The notes under the pieces were generated by a model. It was given only the letters and a program-made list of their open reading frames with translations, was not told where the DNA came from and did no database searches. 64,000 nucleotides of DNA from Deuterostichococcus epilithicus (lineage: Eukaryota > Chlorophyta > Trebouxiophyceae > Prasiolales > Stichococcaceae), in contig JAVTLE010000008.1 of NCBI GenBank assembly GCA_033439295.1, forward strand, positions 62,001 through 126,000, read 5' to 3'. The position numbers were made by a program, and so were the translations under genes. Positions 1 to 12,521 of this stretch are shown here, piece after piece; the first letter of the stretch is position 1, and every line of letters begins with the position of its first letter.

Positions 1-3000
1 TGATCAGGGTGTATCCCGTGAACCGTGGCAGCAGGCCAGCAGCTGCGGCATTGCTGCTGGGCCACTGCCTTCAGCTCTGGAGTGGACAGACGTTGTGAGA
101 AAGGCAGCTCGGGAAGAGCCACTCTCTGTTTCTGTGGCGAACGGCACTGCTCGTGAAAGTTTCAGGGACACATGAAGATGCTGCACCTGGCGGCGCAGTC
201 CCGCGAGCTCCTCCTGCAGCACCGCGCCAAAGCGGTCGGTTGTGAGCTTCTCGTTGCTCGGCGCGAGCGTCGCGCTGTGCTTGATCCACTGCCACACCTG
301 CGAATCGGGAGCCGGAAAGTGGGAAGAGGTGGGCCTGCGCCTCAGGCCGGACAGGTTCGGTGTCCCGGATCCCTGCGGTCCCAAGAATGCAGGCGCCTCA
401 CGAAAAGATCACGAGGCAACGGCGAGGCACACCTGCAGCGACAGGAGTGGGACTGCAGCAAGAGGCTCTTGAACCTGCGGGCACGGGCATGTGGACATGC
501 AGGGGGCGAGGCAGCAGGATGCAGGATGCAGGATGCGTGCCTGGGTGCGCGCAATCTCCGCCGTCGCAGCGTCCTCCATCATGTTGTGGATGGGGATGCA
601 GCCGTTGCCGCCCAGCCAGGCCTCCAGGTACGTCAGCCCCACACTGATGTTGGTGCGCAGCCCCGCCTCCGTGCGCGGGCCCTGCGGCGCAGTGCAGAGG
701 TGATGGAAGCAGGGTGGGGAAGGAAGCAGGGGAGGAGTCGACAGCCTGTGGAGGGGAGGCGAGGCCAGGCGTGAGCTGCAGGCCGGCCTGCATGCGCAGG
801 CTCTGCGCACGGCGGCGGTCCAGGCGACAATAGAACATGTTACGGCGGCCGGCGCCCAGTGGCGCGGCCGCCCATCGGGAGTCAGGCAGTGATGCACTGC
901 GGCTGCAGGGAGGCAGCAGGGTACTCACGCTCCGAGGCTGCAGGAGTGCACCAGGACACACAGGGCGCCTTGCAAAGAGGCTCTTCGCAGAGAGTCAAAA
1001 CCTGCTGCGGGCATGGCTGCGCATACCTGTGGCACCGCCAGCAGCGCATCCGGGTCAGCCTGCACGTCCTCCCGCATCTTGCCCAGCTGGTTGGGCCCCG
1101 GCATGTGCTCGTCAAACACCTGGCGGGCAGCGATCGGGGGTTTGGCCAGATGTTGGACGTCTACGAGCAGCAGGGTGCGCCTTGTTGTGACTGCAGCACC
1201 AGCGACGCCGCCAGCCGGCGATGCCGCCAGTGGGCGCCGCATGTGGGCTGCAAGCCTGACACCGGCAGCGTTTGCTTTGCTCCGAGGCCACAGATTTCAA
1301 GGCACGCGGCACATGATGCTGCGGCACAGCAGCAGGCGCGGCTGCCATGGCGCCCAGGGCGCCACCCTGACATGGCCGACGCTCGCTGCTCCGCGGCCGC
1401 CGGGCATGCGGCCCCTCCCACCTCCCACCTGCAGCATCGCTCCACCGTGCAGCACGCTGGGATAGGACGTGGGGCAGGGAGGGCGGCAGCGCGGACCTGC
1501 TTGGCGATGGGCAGCAGGGCGGGGTGCGCGATCCAGGTGCCGTCGTGGCCGTCGAGCACCTCCCGCAGCTTGTCCGCCCGCACCTTCTCCATCGCCGCCT
1601 GCGTCCCCACAGGGTGGGGGCGAGTCAGCTCGCAGCACGCTACAGACGGTCTGCTGTAAGAGGGTTTCCTGAAGCACCCGCTGCACCGACTGGCTGGCTG
1701 TGCGCTGCAGACGCTGCAGTTCCAGTTGTTCCGGTGGACGTCGACGCAAATGCCAGCATGGCCGGGCCAGCTCGGGACTGCCTGGAGCAGCTGCAGAGCG
1801 CCTGCATGCCTGTGCCAGCCTAAGGAGGCCTCTCAATTGAAGGGAGGATTGTGAGAACGACACACACGTTGTTGGCGGCTGGGTCGCCCTTGATGGGGAT
1901 CTGGGCGGCCATGCCGCCCATGGCGTGCACGCCGCGCTTGTGGCACGTCTTGATGACCAGTTGCGTGTAGGCGCGCATGCACGGCTGCGTCATGCCCACC
2001 TCCGCGCTGCAGGACACCAGGGATTATGTCATCGTTAGACTCCCCAGCGGGAGTATGTGGACTTGCGGTCATGCATGTGTATGGCTGCATTGCGCGCGCC
2101 TCCCCCGAGAGCAGGAGGCCGGCAGCAGGCCGGCAGGAAGGTCCATGCAGACAGTGCTGCAAGGCTGGTTGGCCGCAGCAGCTGGAACCCTGCTTGATTG
2201 CAGGCGGCAATACCGCACATTCACCCACACCGACAGAGGTGCACCATGCGTGGCAATGTCACCGCACATTCACCCACACTGCAGGTACGCAGGAGGAGAC
2301 TGCAAGGGGCAGAACTGCGCACCGGTCGGGCATGACGTAGGCCGGGTCTGCACGCATGGTCTTGATGAAGCTGAAGATGTAGTCCCAGCGGCCGCAGTTG
2401 AGGCCCGCCGAGTGCTGCCGAAGCTCGTACAGGATCTCGTCCATCTCGAAGGCCGCTGGCAGCGTCTCAATGAGCACCGTGGCCTTGATACTGCCCTGCG
2501 GGATGCCCAGCGCCGCCTGCGGGCAGGGCGGAAAGGAGTCATCGCCATGACAATTCCATGGTGGATCGCTTCGTGTCAGTGACTGCGAGAGCCGCACGTG
2601 TGCTGCAGGTTGCAGGTTGCTGCTCAAGCGAGAGTGTCAATGAGGAGATTTGGACACAGGGCGGCTGTGCACGGTCCAGGTCCAGGCTGCACGGGCTTGC
2701 TGCTAACCGGCCCATAGGATCTTCAGGAGGCTCTCAGCTTCTGGCAAGAGCGCACCTGGGCGTCGGTAAAGACGGTGTTCCACAGGCGTGCCTCCAGGTG
2801 ACTCTGCATCTTGGGCAGGTAGAAGTAGGGGCCTGCAATGCCAGAGCACAACTCTGTCGGCAGAGAGAGGATAGGATACTGCACTGGACCGTCGGCACAA
2901 GCGGAGACTGGTGTTATGCTGCAAGACTGCGCTTGCGCACATCTCCCTGCCACAGCCTGGCCATCGTCAGCAACGTCTGGCATCGACCACAGGTGTGCAT

Positions 3001-4262
3001 TGCCGGCACACGCATGGCAACCATCTGACGCTGACGCTGACGCTGTCGCGCTCGAAGGCAATCTCTCGAGGCAACGACACCCACCTGAGCCCCTGTCCAG
3101 CAGCACGCGTGCGTTGTGGAAGAAGAAAAGCGCAAAGTCGAAGATGCCGCCCGGCACCGGGCGACCATCCACCAGCACATGCTTCTCCCACAGGTGCCAC
3201 CCCCGCGGCCGCACCTGCACGTCAAGCTGAACGGTCACTGAACGGTCACTCAAGTTTGAATCGTGTGAGGTGGGCAGCGTCAGCTCAGGGTAGGTTTGCA
3301 ACCCATTCTCCTCTCCGGGCGGCCTCACAAGAGCCGGCAGCGATGCAAAACGTTGCATGCACACAACGACTGCACATCGGCTTGCGCGCCTTGAGGGTGG
3401 CGAGCTTCTCGCCGAGGGCGTACTTCTTTCCGGTCTTAGGGTCTCTGAAGGCCAGCGACCCACGGGCCGCGCCACGCATGTTCATCTGGCCCTGCAGTTG
3501 AAGGGACAGAAGAATGTGAGAGGGGAGGAGAGCACAGAAAGTTAATCGGCACTGTCCCTGCTCAAGTCCAGGATTTCCACGACTTTCAGCGCAAGACATG
3601 ATTGCCCCTGACAGCACATGCGCATTCCACCGGCCAGCTTACGCCCACAACTCTGGACCACATGCAGACTACCACACATGAAGGTTGCTGACACTGACAT
3701 GGCGACACAGGCAGCAGGTAGGAGGCTGTCTTGGAAGGCGCTGCCAGTGCCGCGTCGACTGCCTCAGCTGAGGTAAACTCAGCCTAGGGCAGCTGCGGTC
3801 GTTTGCAGTACACCTGTGCAGCCTGATGTAATCCTCCAGGACGTCACGACATGCGATTTCGCTCACGACCCCACCTCGTTAGACTTGACATCTGGTGTCT
3901 GATTGGGGGAGCAGGACCAAAAAAGCTCGACCAGCTCCCCCCGCGGGAGCGCTGCTTCACACCAAACTGGCCAGAGGAGGGGCAGCAGGGGGCAGGGGGC
4001 ACAGGCCATGTGCCTGTCCCTCGAATTGGAACAGTCCATGGCCCCGTCTCCAGCACTTCGGCCCGGACGGGGCAGTCGACAGCCTCAAAGTCGGCCACGC
4101 ACAGGCTGCCGCCACTCACTCCCCCTCTGCAGCCTCTGTAACCCTCTCGGAAGGCCGATCTGACGTTCGTCTCGGCAGCAGGGGCACAACACGGCCTCCC
4201 ACCTCCAGCAGGTTGGCCCAGGTGGGGCAGTTGGAGTCCTCGAAATCCGCCATGTACAGCGA

Positions 4263-4296
<34 letters not shown>

Positions 4297-5085
4297 GCGT
4301 CCGTGGGCCCCGTGATCTCCACGCGTCGATCCCGCAGGTCCGCCGGCAGCGGCGCCACCTTCCAGTCGCCCTCACGCACCTATGCTGGGAGGCAAAGCAT
4401 TCATCAGCCAGGGTTTGATGCGCAAATCAGACCTTTGTGCTTGACAGCGGGCTAGTTGTAGGCAGATGCGTGTCCCTGAACGCAGTCCACCGCCATGCTG
4501 TGCACGGCGCCTTGGTCTGGAGGCTGCAGCATCGCGCTCGCGTGGCAACCGTGGGGAGTCCTGTCGATGCCTGATGTGCACACTGCGGAGGCATTGAATT
4601 TGGGCCAGGGCCGCAGCCCGCCTACCATCGCGCACCTCGCGAGTGTGCGGCAGAAAGTGCGGCTTCTGGCCGGCGTCGAAGCGCGCCTGCACCGTGCGGC
4701 GCCGCGCCAGCAGCTCGTGCACCGTGGCCGTGTGCTTCCTGCATTCAGACAGCAGAAGCTCGAGTCTGCGGCTGCTCAAGTCTGCTACTGACCACATCTC
4801 AAATGCGCAGGCCTTCCTGCGCACATCGCCAGCTGCATTGCAGAGACGTGCAGAGCTGCATCCGCCTGTCACAGCTCCGTGAGGAATTTCGACTCGAGAC
4901 AGCCGTCTTGCATGCTTGCAAACATGGCCTGCACACATGCCAAGTACATCAGAGATCGTCTGCGCGAGGGAGGGAGGAGCGCCGCACCGCGCCAGCATGG
5001 CAACGAACTCGAGGGCGTCCGGCGTCAGGATGGTGCGCATAGCCGGATGCGGCGTCCCAACGACGCCAACGCCCGCAACGCCCAT
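1..5085 (-). CDS. MAS1: Malate synthase, 3' end beyond the window
   Basis: Condenses glyoxylate and acetyl-CoA to malate in the glyoxylate cycle. Twelve exons can be read in phase: 4988-5085, 4636-4738, 4203-4379, 3390-3491, 3085-3214, 2756-2832, 2323-2516, 1868-2006, 1497-1598, 1027-1119, 541-681 and 187-297, about 489 codons. Landmarks in order: [11 protein letters not shown] near the N-terminus, [89 protein letters not shown], and [14 protein letters not shown] with the expected catalytic Asp. Plant enzymes have about 560 residues, so roughly the last 60 lie left of base 1 and any C-terminal peroxisomal signal cannot be seen. The start is the ATG at 5085, 14 codons before the first family match. 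Two introns appear to use GC donors (3389 and 540). The next gene upstream is isocitrate lyase, its pathway partner. The symbol follows Chlamydomonas usage. Confidence 0.93.
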
Positions 5086-6724
5086 GCTTGGTATTGTGGC
5101 GCTGCTGTGTGTTGGAGTTGAAAAAAGTCCAATCGACAGCAAGCCTGCGAACGTCAGCAGTTTGTTATGGCATGGCGGCAGGGTCTCTGCAAGTCGAGAA
5201 AAGATTTGCAAAGCGGTACTTTGACGTGAGCCATGTCAACTCGCTGTCCGGTAGCGTGCTGCATCTGCAGGGCACAGGTGAGCCCACGGCGCGAGGAACT
5301 GGGGCAGACGAGAAGATGTTTCACAGGATGGATTGCAATTCACTCAGAACGACTGCACTGAAACGTTGCAAAAGACGACGTCAATCAGATCAAGAGCTGC
5401 CCCGGATACAAGCGATTGCTGAGTCAAGCAGGCGACAATGATTGTCGTCTGACACATGCGCGATGCATGCAACACATAAAGACGCATCATCCGGTGCAGA
5501 TTCAAAAACAACCTGATGCTAATTGGCTGGCCGCAAGCAAGTTTGAGCCCTGGTGCACCGTCATAGCCGCCGAACCAATACGAATTGGAGACGGTGATAC
5601 GCACCTGCCTTGGTGGTGCAACGCGACGCCTCTTGCGAGGAAGCAAAGAAGCTGGAAACCAAGCAGCCGCGACTTGCTGCGGCGCGGGTGAATCAGTGCA
5701 CATGTAAATCGCCGTTGATGCTGACGAGGATGTCGGAAGGGGAATGACCGAGCCTCTTGTGGGGAAAAAATCTCATGGAAAGACATTATTGTTGTCGAGC
5801 CGGTCGTAAGCCGTGAAGCAATTTTCACGGCGGCAATCAGGAGAGCGGTGGTGCGGGTCCACCAGTCTACTTTCAGAGCGAGAACATCGCTGCCTCATCC
5901 GTCAATCAGAGCCGCTGACGGCAGTGGGAAATAACACATCATGGCAATGGTGGCATGCCGGCCGGCGGCGGCCATTTCACTCTCTGAGCAGCTTACCTTG
6001 ATGTCCATTCATACTGTTGCCTGCTAGTGCAGCAACTACCTACCTACTTAGCAGCCTTGAACCAGCTACTGCTTTGTTAACTGCGAGGGCAAGTTGAAAG
6101 CATGATATATCATGTGCCGCTGGCGAGGAAGCGCAATTTGTTTTGCAGCCATCAGAATCAGGGCTTCGTCTTCATTATTACAAGACAACAGGACGGACCA
6201 ACAAATTACCGACGTGCGCCAGCAGCTGCTGGCCGCAGTCGCAGCAGTGAGGCACGGCGGCGACGCAGGACCTATGTACTCAACCTAAGTAGTTTCTAAA
6301 GCATAACACTGAGAACCCGTTTTGGCTATCCTAGACCGAGGCCTATCAAAATTTGCTGCCGCAATGGAAGGTGAAACACCCATTGCACAAGTGATGTCGC
6401 CTGCTCAAAAACGTTGCGCAGCTCCAAGTGAGAGTGCGCAACACGGTCCACGGATCTTGTCCTAAATTCCTAAACAGGTGGCGATGGCACCAAAAGCTGC
6501 TGGGAGACGGCAGGCATGACCAGCCTACATGGCCACGCATTGCTCAATCACGCACCTACACAGTGTCCTAATATCCTAGACATGATTGTGCATGGTTTGT
6601 ACGCATCTGTCGCCTCGTTACCAGCCGCCCCAGGGCTCCTGGGACCGCTGGGGCCGGCTCATGTAAACTTTGCGGCAGAAGCTGAAGGTCGTCAGCCGGC
6701 GCACTGCTCCGCACCGTTGCCGCT
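5086..6724. other. Intergenic region between the isocitrate lyase stop and the malate synthase start
   Basis: About 1.6 kb without a convincing reading frame. It must hold the isocitrate lyase 3' UTR and the malate synthase promoter and 5' UTR. A minus-strand TGTAA (TTACA on the plus strand near 6178) is a possible but distant poly(A) signal. No shared regulatory motif could be identified by eye. Confidence 0.6.
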
Positions 6725-9700
6725 TCAGTGGAACTGCGCGGTCTCGGTGGAGTCCTTCAGCGCGGTGGTCGACGAGGTGTTGGAGACGGTGGTGGAGATG
6801 GCATCGAAGTAGCCGGTGCCGACCTCGCGCTGGTGCCTGCGCGCCAAGTGGGGAATGCAACATTCAGCATAGTGTAGGAACCGAAGCTCGTCCGCGGACA
6901 CGCACTTCGTCGAGGTAGGACGGGCATTTGGACCGCCCCCAGAGCATCAGCGCTACTTCTCCAACTCCGGCGCAAGAGGATGGCTCATCCGTGTCGATTC
7001 CAGACCAACAAAACCAAGGCGAGGTCCAACCCTGGCAGAATAAGAACATAAAGCCTCCAGTCACGTACCGGGTGGCGGTGTAGCCGTCCTTCTCGGAGGC
7101 AAACTCGCGCTGCTGCAGCTCGGAGTAGGCGGCCATGCCGCGCTCGGCGTAGCCGCGCGACAGCTCGAACATGGAGTGGTTGAGCGCATGGAAGCCCGCC
7201 AGCGTCACGAACTGGAACTTGTAGCCCATCTGGCCCAGCTCCTGCAAGGTGTGCATGAAGAGGACGCGTCAGGATGTTGGCAAGTCGAGAAGATGTTGAT
7301 TGCTGGATGAGACACGAGGTACTGCAAGCAGCGACGCAACAAGACGCGAGGCTGACCTGCTGCCGGCTGCTGCTGCACAGGCATGCGGGCCGCCCAGCTT
7401 CACATCTCGAGAGCTGGAAAGCAGTGCATCCAGCACTGTTTCATCAACGCACTGTTTCAAGTGGCTTTTGGATGCAGCAAATAATGGCACCGTACCTGCT
7501 GGAAGGTGGCGATCTGCTCCTCGCTCAGGTTCTTGCGCCAGTTGAAGGAAGGCGAGCAGTTGTACGACAGCAGCTTGCCCGGGAACTTGGCGTGCACGCC
7601 GTCAGCAAACGCCTTGGCCTGCATGGATGCAAGCACAGTGCATGAGAGGAGCAGCGCCAGGGTTTTGGTCCTGAGACTCAGACCCGCAAGGTCCTTGGCT
7701 GGTAAGGACACTGCCATGTCAGCTCGCAAGATTGCAGCAGCCAGCGAGTGTGTGTGGTTGTGATGCTGCAGGGCTGGTTGGCCAGTGGTCATCTCATGTG
7801 GCAGTTCAATGTCATCAAGCGCGCCTGGCTTTCTCCAGTCATGTCATGCGACAGCTATCGAGTGTGCCTGACCAGACGAAACAGCAAAGCTATATGCATG
7901 CACACCTGCTCCAGGGATGGGTTGGACGTCTCCATCCAGATCATGTCGCAGTATGGCGCATACGCGCACGCCCGTGCGATGCACGACTGCAAACAGCACG
8001 ACACCCTAACTCAGGATACAGACCTCGGCTTGGGCCGTCCCCAGATGCATCGAGAGAGCTGTGCATCCACGGGGCACTACAAAGAGGCACAGCACGCACT
8101 TGGCGAGGGAAACCACATTGTGTGAACAAAGCTATCAGGTCCCGCGCAGCCGCACCTCGACGCCGCAGTTGACCTTGAAGAAGCCCTCCGGCGTGCGCTC
8201 GCCGGTGCAGAAAGCCTTGTCGGTCTCGTCGATGTCGGAGGTCAGCAGCGTGGCCGAGTCAGCGTCCGTGCGCGCGATGAGCACCGTCGGCACGCCCGCG
8301 ACGTCGGCCGCCAGCCGCGCCGCCACCAGCGTGCGGATGAAGTGGCTGGTCGGGATCAGCACCTTGCCTGCAGCAGAGCACGGGGCCAGTCGTTTCGCGT
8401 TGGTAGGCAGCTTGGTGAGGCGAAGCTGCAGCACCAGCAGGACCAGCATGTCTCTGCCCAGATCCTGGACCCCAAATGCAAGTGGCACCTTGCCGCGTAG
8501 CATCAGCTGGCCGGCCCAGAATCAACAACACTATGCACGATCATGTGGATGATCTCTGGACAGGTGCAGGTGGCAAAGACCGCACCGCCAAGGTGGCCGC
8601 ACTTCTTCTCAGAGGACAGTTGGTCCTCAAAGTGCACGCCGGCTGCGCCTGCCTCGATCATGGCCTGCATGCCAGGCATCCCGGGGTACTCACATAATGG
8701 GCTGGACGAGAGTGATTCCGGGCTATAGCAAAGTGCATGAGGTGCTGCAGGAGGATGCACGATGCAGCGAGGAGGGGCCTCCCAGCAGACAGGTGCAATG
8801 CTCACAACGTAGCTAGCACAGCAGATGCAAAAGTGCATGTGAGGCGCATGCACTGCACTGCACGCAGTGGCAGTGCCAGACCTTCATCATCTCGTAGGCG
8901 TTCAGGGGACCGCCGAAGCCGGCCTCGGCGTCAGCCACGATGGGCGCATACCTATGTTTCAAGAGAGGCCACTCAGTACTGACGCCTGCTAGACAATGTA
9001 CGGGTTGTTGCAGAGTGACTTGGAATGTTGAATTCAGGATTCACTGCTTCAGAACGACCTTGGACGAAGTTGCACGGGACATACCAGTCGCGGGTGACGC
9101 GCCCCTCGGCGCACTCGATCTGGTCGGCGCGGCGCAGCGCCTGGACACAGATCGAGAAACAATCAGCACAGGGGCCACAACAGGTCCGTGAGCCGTCCAG
9201 CAGGTCCTGCCGCTGTGCTGCAGCACGCTGCAAGGGCGCGGGGAGAGGCCGCACGGCTGGCGTCAGCAGTGCTGCGCGGGTCGCGGCAAAGGGCGCATGC
9301 AGCGCTAGGAAGCACCTTGTTGAGCTTGCGGACGAGCTCGGGCACGGCGTTGGCGGGATACAGCGACTGGTCGGGGTACACATCGCCGGCGGTGTTGGCA
9401 TCGCCCGCCACCTGCCAGCCGGAGCAGTAGATGGCCTTGAGGCCGCCGCGCACCTGCGCGAAGTCAAGTGAAGAACACGGCGTCAGCAGAATATAGGCAG
9501 GAGATGGACGCAGGCACAAATGCTGACCTGTGCTGTGCTGTGCTGTGCTATGCATCGTGCAACGTCGTCTGCATGCAAAACCGGTGGTCTGCATGCAATG
9601 TCGAAAGCCAAGAGAGGCGGCTGCAAACATGCAGAGCGTAGATGCGCAGCCAGCAGTGCGAACCTGCTGCATCGCCATGTTGCCAGTGAGGGCGCCCAGG

Positions 9701-10099
9701 GCATGCACGTACGGCTCGGAGTGCATCAGAGCCTGCAATTGTAAACATACACAAGTCGAGAAATGAGCTAGGATTTCAGTGCCCATTCTGAACGTTCAGA
9801 ATATGCACATTCCGCATGTGCCGGTCACAGCAGCTGTGAAACACTGTGCTGCGAGTTTCGTGCCCCTGCAAACGCAAGTTCCGTATGACATGCACATCGG
9901 ACCCTGCGCTTCAGGGCAGCTTGCATGCTTGCAACGAAGCTCAGCGCACCCAGAGTTTCTTGGAGCCCTCCAGAGCAAGCGTGTGCTCGATCTGCAGGGA
10001 GCCCTGCAGCCGCTTGACATCGGCCTCGGTGTAGGGGCGGGTGATGCCCTCGAAGCGGGGCGCCTCCACGCCATTAGATGCTCTGGTAGTGGGAGCCAT
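6725..10099 (-). CDS. ICL1: Isocitrate lyase
   Basis: Cleaves isocitrate to succinate and glyoxylate, the first committed step of the glyoxylate cycle. About eleven exons span 10099 to 6725. The start ATG at 10099 opens [20 protein letters not shown]. Family blocks follow in order: [16 protein letters not shown] (about 9990-10030), [20 protein letters not shown] (9340-9430), [20 protein letters not shown] (8880-8945), then the active-site signature KKCGHLGG near 8590-8610. [29 protein letters not shown] and ITGER-like [10 protein letters not shown] lie at 8180-8368. [19 protein letters not shown] is at 7910-7985, [15 protein letters not shown] at 7520-7580, and [20 protein letters not shown] at 7150-7215. 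The stop is the TGA at 6725-6727. The protein ends in AQFH, not an SKL-type peroxisomal signal, consistent with the cytosolic enzyme reported in Chlamydomonas. Start, active site and stop all look intact. Confidence 0.95.
9529..9552. repeat. (TGTGC)n pentamer microsatellite in an isocitrate lyase intron
   Basis: About four or five head-to-tail TGTGC/CTGTG units lie in the intron between the [13 protein letters not shown] exon and the preceding HALGALTGN exon. Seen directly; no function is implied. Confidence 0.7.
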
Positions 10100-12521
10100 C
10101 TTCACTGCTGCGGACGTCTTCTGAGGGTAGATTCGCCGGCGGGAAGTGGACCTGCAGCACCAAAGAAGGAGAAATGTAACTTAAAATGCGCCGAGCCTGC
10201 GGGGGTGTCAAGATCCAACAGGTTGCTGCAAGGAGAACCTCAGTGATTTCTGGGACCAACAGGGCGCCAGTCACTGGACCGCCGCCGCTGCGTGATTTGT
10301 CATGTGGGGATCATGTCTGACGAGTCATTGATGCTGTCAGGCTGTCGGTCAGGAGTCCTCGTCAGCACGGTCAAACCCAGCAGCGAGGCAGGGCTTCATC
10401 CAAGGCTCCGCGGCCCTGCTGGCCCATACATATAAGTTTGCAAAGCGGCTGGAAAAAGCCCGCTGCACGTCGCAGAGGCCACACAGGGCTGGCAAGACCC
10501 GGCTGCCGGTCTGCTGTTTCAAGGCAGTTCGAAGCAAACAGACTGACAGTGCAAGCGCTCAGGCGGGCGCAAAGCATCAGAAGCTGCTGCGGCAGGCCTG
10601 CTGGAAGCAATCACACGCACGAAGATCTGTCACTGCTACTGTTGGCATCTGCGGGTGCCGGGGAATCGAGGCGATGACACCACAGACACCCGGGCCAGCC
10701 TGCAATAGCTAACCGCTCTGCAGGATCGTGGCATAAATATTACAGTTTCAACACATGCCAGATGCAGGTATGAAGCAGGGCACCCGGTGGCAAACGCCGA
10801 CCGCCGCCATTGAGGTGCTTCAAGATCCTCAGGAAATGGGTGTCCACCCCAAGCTACCGATACGCGTGGCCATGCGTGCGCTGAGTTTGCGAGCACGCAC
10901 CTAGAGCTTTGAAGTAGGTGACGAGCAGTGTAGCGAGCGGAAATGGAAGTTTGTGAGCGCAGGCGTTGAATGCAGGCCTTTCAGGCTGTGCTGACTCGGA
11001 CGTTAGGGTTTCTTTGAGGGCACCCTGAAGCGAACATTCATACAGCCCCTTGCACAGCCAACAAGTGCACTTTCAGTCACCCCTGCTACTGCCGTCAAAA
11101 TATACAGCAGCGAGACGGCCTTTGCCCAGCATGCAAGGATGCTGTGCCATCACACAGTCAGATGCGGCATACAGCAGTCATGTTGTCAGTTCTTGGACCG
11201 CCCAACAGGTTTGGGGCATGCATGCATGTGAAAGTGGCGCCCACGTTAAGGTGGCGATCATGTGAAGGTGGGCACTCCTCTCGTTTTAGCCTCCGTCCCG
11301 CTGCGGCAGCTGCTTGCTGACAGCCTGCTGGTACAACCCTGCGACGGGCGCTGGCTCACTTCGACCGCGCCGCTCTTTCGGGTGATCATTCGTGCTACCA
11401 TTACTTTGTAACACGAGTTGTTACAAATGTTGCATTGCAGGTGGATGACAGTAGGTGCAGTTGGTCACGCAAGGAGTGGGCAGCGCATAATGGCAGCAGC
11501 GGCAGCCTGCCGCCCCGCGTGCGATCCTGTGTAGCTGTCCACTAGCGTTGTGTGCATCTTCAGTTTGCAGTCAGATTTTGCTGCCGTAGCAAGTGAGTCT
11601 GGAATCGCCGAGGTGCATGAGCGGGGATACGCACTCCTTACTGATGCGCAGGTCATGCTGCGCACGCTCATCCTGACGCATGTTATCAGCGCAGGAGGCA
11701 CTTGCAGATGCATGTCCCACGCCCTTTGACGCGGCATAGGAAGGCGACTGCGATTCTTGGTGCCTCCAGAGCGAGTTGCAGACAGCACGTATAAGCGCCG
11801 GCAGGCCCAGCGGCATCATGCACGTGTACGGTTTCAGCGACAATCCCAAGCAAAGCGATGTTCGAGCTGCAAAGCTTCAGTTCCTGCCTGAGTCCTGCAT
11901 GGACACAACACAATTTCACTGGACAATCGTCGTGTTCCTATGCTTGTTCGATGGCGACCACACCATCCGTCCTCCCCTACTTCAGTGGGACAAGACATGG
12001 TGTCCCACAATGGTGCCAACTTCATGACTTTCTTAACCCCAATAATGCACCAGGCGAAGCAGCCACTCAGGCTGTGATGTTCCAGTGTGTCGCCGGAAGT
12101 AGCTTGGCATCACGAGCGCACACGTGACAGGCAAGCTCGGCAGCGCTTGCGACCCGCCGCATGTGGGGGTTTAGGTACGCCCACATGCAATGCTCCGTCT
12201 CCAGCCGACAAGCAGCCGCAGCCCCATTGCTCGCTGTGCTCGGCATTGGGAGTCACTACTGGAAAAGCTTCCACCAACAAAATTGCCAGCGCCCCGGCCC
12301 GCTGCCGACCTGCCGCACAGCAGCCTCCGCTGCCTCGCCCGCTGCTAGCCCCTGCTGCAGCCATCCGCCGCTGCCGCCGCCGCCGCGGCCGCCACCTGAC
12401 ACAAAGAGCTGCTGTGTGCCCTGCCGAGCAGCGCTAGGCGCGAGCATGGCGCGTGATAGCACGAGGTCTGACGAGCTGCCCAACTTGCACAAGCAGACGA
12501 TTTTTAGTTCTGGCCTTCGAC
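10100..12521. other. Intergenic region upstream of isocitrate lyase
   Basis: About 2.4 kb between the isocitrate lyase start and the stop of the two-span membrane protein. It should contain the isocitrate lyase promoter and the 3' UTR of the membrane-protein gene. Reading frames here are short, alanine- or cysteine-rich and match no family I know. TTACA (TGTAA on minus) occurs near 11421, with TGTAA on plus close by at about 11408. Confidence 0.5.

Noticed and set aside
2213-2280. A 50-bp direct repeat (ACCGCACATTCACCCACAC twice) in a malate synthase intron as another exon echo.
   Set aside because: Neither copy resembles a flanking exon; it is an ordinary intronic repeat.
1-10099. A bacterial aceBA-like operon or bacterial contamination.
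   Set aside because: Both genes are split by many phase-consistent introns and the order and 1.6-kb spacing do not fit an operon.
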